This document shows, in pieces, positions 59,917 through 64,000 of a DNA stretch of 64,000 nucleotides. Under the pieces are notes generated by a model. It was given only the letters and a program-made list of their open reading frames with translations, was not told where the DNA came from and did no database searches. Each line of letters begins with the position of its first letter. Position 1 is the stretch's first letter. A program made the translations under genes and the position numbers. Source of the stretch: Gnetum montanum (lineage: Eukaryota; Streptophyta; Gnetopsida; Gnetales; Gnetaceae); contig MNCI01027470.1 in NCBI GenBank assembly GCA_015680685.1, positions 112,515-176,514 on the forward strand. Direction: 5' to 3'.

Positions 59917-60671
59917 ATATGAGCATCCGTAAGATATTTGGCACCATTTGGTTAGTACTGTAGCTAGAATCTTGCTATTTTCACCCACAATTCTATCAAA
60001 TAGTCAATGAATGGTCACAACATGAATTTGACTCAATTGTATGGCATCTTATTTGAGTGACATTGTATTTAGACAGACTCCATTAATGGTAATAAGATCG
60101 AGATTTATTTTTATTCATTGCAACACTTTGACTTAGAATAGATTTACTTTTAATGCAATTTACTTTTGATGTACTTAGTTAATATTTACATTTTTATGCA
60201 TATTAATCAATTAGTGGAATGAGTTCAACTAGTTTTGAGTGTAAACATGTATTTGCTTGGTAATCCTAGTAGCATTATTGCTTGGCTCACCCAGTAGCAT
60301 AATACTTGGTAATCCTAGTAGTGGATATGTGAGTTCAAAATGTATACAACAAGTTGGGAAAGAACACTCATAACTTTTAGGCTAGCTTAGAATTTATTTT
60401 CTTGTTATTAATTAGATTAATTAATTAATTAATTTCTATACTATCATTTAATTAGTTTAAGGACCACACAACATCAATAATCATATACCTCACTCTAGAC
60501 TAAATCATACATGACCAAACTACCACTAGTTTAAGTAAGAAGATAGGGACTTGTGATCAATGCTTAACAATCTAGATACCACACTAGTCCCATCCATGAA
60601 ATTTGACGAGATTGCATGTGAATGCTTATGATTCATATGGTTGGGCATAGGGGATACCCGTTGCTCATCAT

Positions 60672-60691
60672 TGGCACCATTGTTGGGGATG
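60672..60691 (+). other. Element E primer binding site (tRNA-Asp type)
   Basis: TGGCACCATTGTTGGGGATG differs from TGGCGCCGTTGCCGGGGATG only at four positions, all transitions. It is the best-preserved PBS in the window and fixes the strand of element E. Confidence 0.82.
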
Positions 60692-60849
60692 GTGCTAGTT
60701 ATTTAGATTATCTAGATTATAAATGATCAATGTAAAACAATTAACAATTTATATTTTAAGAAAAATTAATATTTTAAGTCACACACATTATTAATTAAAA
60801 ACTTGTCTTCTTCACATAGGGTTGATAATCCATCACATGATGAGAAAAC

Positions 60850-62700
60850 TAGAAGGAAAAATGGTATGATCTATATTGAATAGAATTGGAGTGAATCACT
60901 AAACACAAGGATCTCATATGCTCATTTAGACTCTTACTACATTAATAGACAATCCTAGAGGAGATGGAGTAAGTCCCACAACAAGGAGGGCCTCAAAGCC
61001 TAGGACAACCTCCAAATGTAGAGGAGGTAAATAAAGGAACCATAAGGGAAGATATAAGAGCCATGGAGATTCTTTGAATTTATCTTCTTCTTCTTCCTCT
61101 TTAACATCTAGTTTTGATGAAGATGAACATAGGTATAAAGATAGAGATATACTAAGGGATCAAGATGAAGATAAAAATAGAACACAAAGGTAAGATGAAA
61201 GACATCAAAGTGAGCATACATGAGATCATCACCATTAGATAAATAGAAATAGAGATTATNTTTCCTAGAACACTAATAGAAGAAGCTAAAAGTTGGTATA
61301 GATCATTGGAATCATATTCAATCCACTAGTGGTCCACAATGTTGTAGCTCTTCAACGAAAAATACCAAACCTATGAAAGAGTGTATAATCTAAGAAAACA
61401 AATCCAAGGGTGGAAGCAAGAAAATCATGAATCCTTAGATGTAGCCTTGGATAGATACTATTTTCTACTACATAGATGTCCAAGCTATGGTTTTTCTCAA
61501 AAAGATTAGCTTCTCCACATCATAGATGAGCTTTGTAACAAAACAACAAAGACCCTTGGGATCTATGCCAAGGATGATTATTAGAATTGAAAGTCCATCA
61601 TATACAAAGGCTAGTTGAACAAGTGGGAAAAGAAGAAGGAGAGCTATGTAAAAGGAAGAGTGTAGAGGAATATAATTGAGATCAAAATGTTCTTGAAAAA
61701 GAGATTCATATTTATGATTAGGAAAAAGAGGTAGCTCTTAATGAGTTGATTTTACACAAAACCTTGCCAATACAAAAGTCTATTGCTAAGATTGAAGCTT
61801 GCATAGATAATATGTAGGAATTGATAAATGAAAAAGTTACAAACAAGTTGAAAATCATAGAGGAGAAGGTAAAGAAGAAAGGATTAAGTGGTCAAAATAA
61901 GAAGAGAAAAAAGAACAAAGAAACAAGTAAGAATACTTATTGACAAAAAGGGAAAATAGTTGTAGTAGAAGAGGTTACAACCTGAGATACAGAAGAGGAT
62001 GTTGGATGTGACATCTACCTATATGAACATCCAAAGGGCTATTGCCCAATAATGTTACATTTATAAGAGTTTGGAGCTTTTTCTTTGAATCTCAAGTTCG
62101 TAGTAAAGCAAATGCCTAAGAGATCACCTTATCCACAAGGTAATTATAGATAGTCCTACAACGACTGGTACTATTCTAGTGGGACTTCTTATAAACCTCA
62201 AAACTATTATCAACCATAGTGGCAAAACCCATAGTTGTGGAGATGCCATGAACAACCTAGAAATACCCTTATTGCCAGTTAGACCCTTATGGATACTATG
62301 TTTAACAACATGTGTCTCTAAATGGTTGTACTTCCTTTACCTCAAATCACTATTAATACTCTTCTAAATAGCATCAACCACAACATCTCATGTGGGATCA
62401 CCATCTCACACCTCTTATCCTCCACTACATCCTCAATACTCTCATACTTCCCTCCAACATATGTCACCATCAATAATGTAGGAAGGATTGGCATCACAAC
62501 TTCAATAGAAGAATGCAGTTTGTGCCATGAACATACAAGTGAATGGTAGTGTTAGTAGATCTTAGAAAAAATCTCAAAAATGTTCTTTCTTTAGGATAGT
62601 TCCCACACATGTAAATAAAACTAATAGACCTAGCGCATTAGAACTAGCACAAGGACAATTTGGTGCAATTCACATCCTTACAAAAACAATGTCTCCTAAC
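60850..62700 (+). pseudogene. Element E gag, broken
   Basis: Pieces in order: GDSLNLSSSSSSLTSSFDED and a charged RDQDEDKNR stretch (61.05-61.2); the capsid part KSWYRSLESYSIH, NEKYQTYERVYNLRKQIQGW, ESLDVALDRYYFLLHRCPSY and HIIDELCNKTTKTLGIYAKD (61.27-61.58); a Lys/Glu coiled region (61.6-61.95); and a CPIMLHL motif region (62.0-62.1). Stops are frequent. An N occurs at 61260. This is a Retrotrans_gag-type capsid. Confidence 0.7.
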
Positions 62701-62759
62701 TACACAAACTAACAACCATTACCACTCTGACACAAATCATAAAATATGAACATATCACT

Positions 62760-63239
62760 ATGGAGAGAGTAAAAATTCCATGCATTACTAATAATGATAA
62801 AGGGTGTAGTTGTAGGCCAAAAGTTCAAAGTATTAACACAATCCCTATACCAATCCACAACAAGGTCAAGGAACAAGTGTGTATGCAAAACCAAGTCTAC
62901 ACGATAGCTACTAAACTAAAAGGCATCCAGTGGCTTAAAAATGAGAATATAAAACCATTCAAAAGATGCATGGAAACATCCAACCCCCTTATTAGTTCTT
63001 GTCTTAGGATAGTGAACCAAACAAAGAACTTAGAGAAGAACATCGTACACTTTGACTATACACCAAAAGAAGATGTTAAACAAGGAGACATAATAACTAA
63101 AATAGAAAATAAGCAAGGAAACATGTCTAGACCCCTTAAAAAGAAAACACCTTCTAGTCAAACTAAAGATATATCTCCAACTGATCAAAACATGATTACC
63201 ATTAATTTTCAATATGCTACCAAGCAAAAAATTAAATAA
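62760..63239 (+). pseudogene. Element E post-protease region (homologue of element D)
   Basis: An open frame of 159 codons, MERVKIPCITNNDKGCSCRP onward. It matches the C-terminal part of the D frame (PCITNDKEV, KGIQWLKNENIKP / KDIQWLQTKNIKL, METSNPLI / MKTSNPLI). The protease core that precedes it in D is missing here. Function unknown; it is probably a linker left after loss of protease and RT. Confidence 0.65.
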
Positions 63240-64000
63240 TTAAAGATGATAAATGGAAAACTTATGGTGTATAACCAAGGGAATGTGTGGTCCATTTTCT
63301 AAATGCTTGCCCATGAGTTTAGTCATGGGGGAGATGCCCCATCTTGAATCAAGAACTAATAAGTGCATTTTCACTTTTTTGTTTTACAATTTTTTATCCT
63401 TTTCCTATTTCTTCAAAAATTTTCCAATTCTTATTATGTATTTCATTTCTTGTCATTTTTCATTTCTTGAGTAATTTCCTTTATGTTTTATGAATATCTA
63501 CTATGTTTTTATTAATATTTCCAATCATGATGTAGAAGTCAACACCATGTGTTGGGTCTTTGTCCTATGCTATTAAGATGATTTGGTAAATAAATGTGTA
63601 AGGAAATCAGACCACATCATTTGTCCCTCGAGTTCTCTACATAAAAGGTATTTATCATGAAAATAGTATGGTTCTTCTTACATGAAACTAAAATTAACTA
63701 ATGATCACTGTACCTTGAAGAAAGATGGAAAATACCAAGTGGGAATGGCAAAGGATGTAACCTCAAGGGGCTTTGTTGGGTTATCTTCTGAACTTCCTTC
63801 TTAGGACCTATGACCCCTCATGGCACATATCATCACTTCTATTGTCATCCAATAAATAGGAAGCATATATTTGTATGGTGTGGTTCCAAAAGAGAGAGAG
63901 AGAAAAAAAAAGAAAAAAAAGAGAAGAAAAAAAAGAGAAAAAAAGAAAAAAGAAAAAAGAAAAAAGATAATGAGAGTTCAAATCACACTTCTTAGAAATA
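63240..64000 (+). repeat. Element E spacer and purine tract
   Basis: GCCCATGAGTTTAGTCATGG and onward match element D around 43.03 kb in inverted orientation. The window ends in a purine tract (about 63888-63968) made almost only of A and G. The tract may correspond to the purine-rich part of the spacer in A and D, expanded. Confidence 0.6.

Larger units (their letters stand above)
59565..60670 (+). repeat. Element E 5' LTR
   Basis: It ends CATCA directly before the primer binding site; the start is approximate. U3 contains a minisatellite (59580-59890). TATAAAAATATGAG is at 59910. R/U5 shares CAATTGTATGGCATCTTATT-like and GGTAATCCTAGTAG motifs with the LTRs of A and D, in the same sense, so the LTR is a diverged relative. 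Confidence 0.65.
59565..64000 (+). mobile_element. Element E, non-autonomous A/D-like element, runs off the window
   Basis: Plus strand: 5' LTR (about 59565-60670), primer binding site (60672-60691), gag (about 60.85-62.7), post-protease region (62760-63239), then spacer homologous to that of element D. No RT or integrase lies between gag and spacer, and the protease core also seems lost. The 3' part is outside the window. Confidence 0.7.

Overview
The window is nuclear DNA of a seed plant. AT-rich sequence, one intron-rich gene with plant-style introns, and many old, decayed Ty3-type LTR retrotransposons suggest a large genome; a conifer or other gymnosperm is my guess, not something the sequence proves. 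There is one intact protein-coding gene: a ten-exon gene on the minus strand (11445-20937) for a nuclear double-AAA ATPase of the NVL / CDC48C type. Every splice junction I placed keeps the frame and gives a protein of about 915 residues.

Left of the gene (1-11.4 kb) there is no convincing gene. It holds an array of inverted-repeat words (about 1.1-2.0 kb), probable LTR promoter fragments near 2.05, 7.0 and 9.7 kb, a CT/GT microsatellite at 5.3 kb, and scattered degenerate repeats of ATGAGTCATGGT-like words.

Right of the gene (22.79-58.05 kb) is a set of nested retrotransposons, all on the minus strand. Element A is outermost, with LTRs at 22790-23687 and 57160-58054. Its reverse transcriptase is broken at about 53.2 and 30.8 kb by element B, an Athila-like element. 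B's own reverse transcriptase is broken by element D (LTRs 36945-37828 and 46723-47614). A and D are related and have the same tRNA-Asp-type primer binding site. Both carry, after the usual genes, an extra open reading frame of about 925 codons (now full of stops). D has gag and protease but no reverse transcriptase, RNase H or integrase.

At 58.06-59.56 kb is a fragment of another A-like element (F). From about 59.57 kb to the window end is element E, on the plus strand: LTR, primer binding site, gag remnant and the same gag-to-spacer junction as D. D and E therefore look like members of a non-autonomous lineage that kept gag and lost pol, probably dependent on relatives such as A. All retrotransposon reading frames are broken, mainly by C-to-T type changes.
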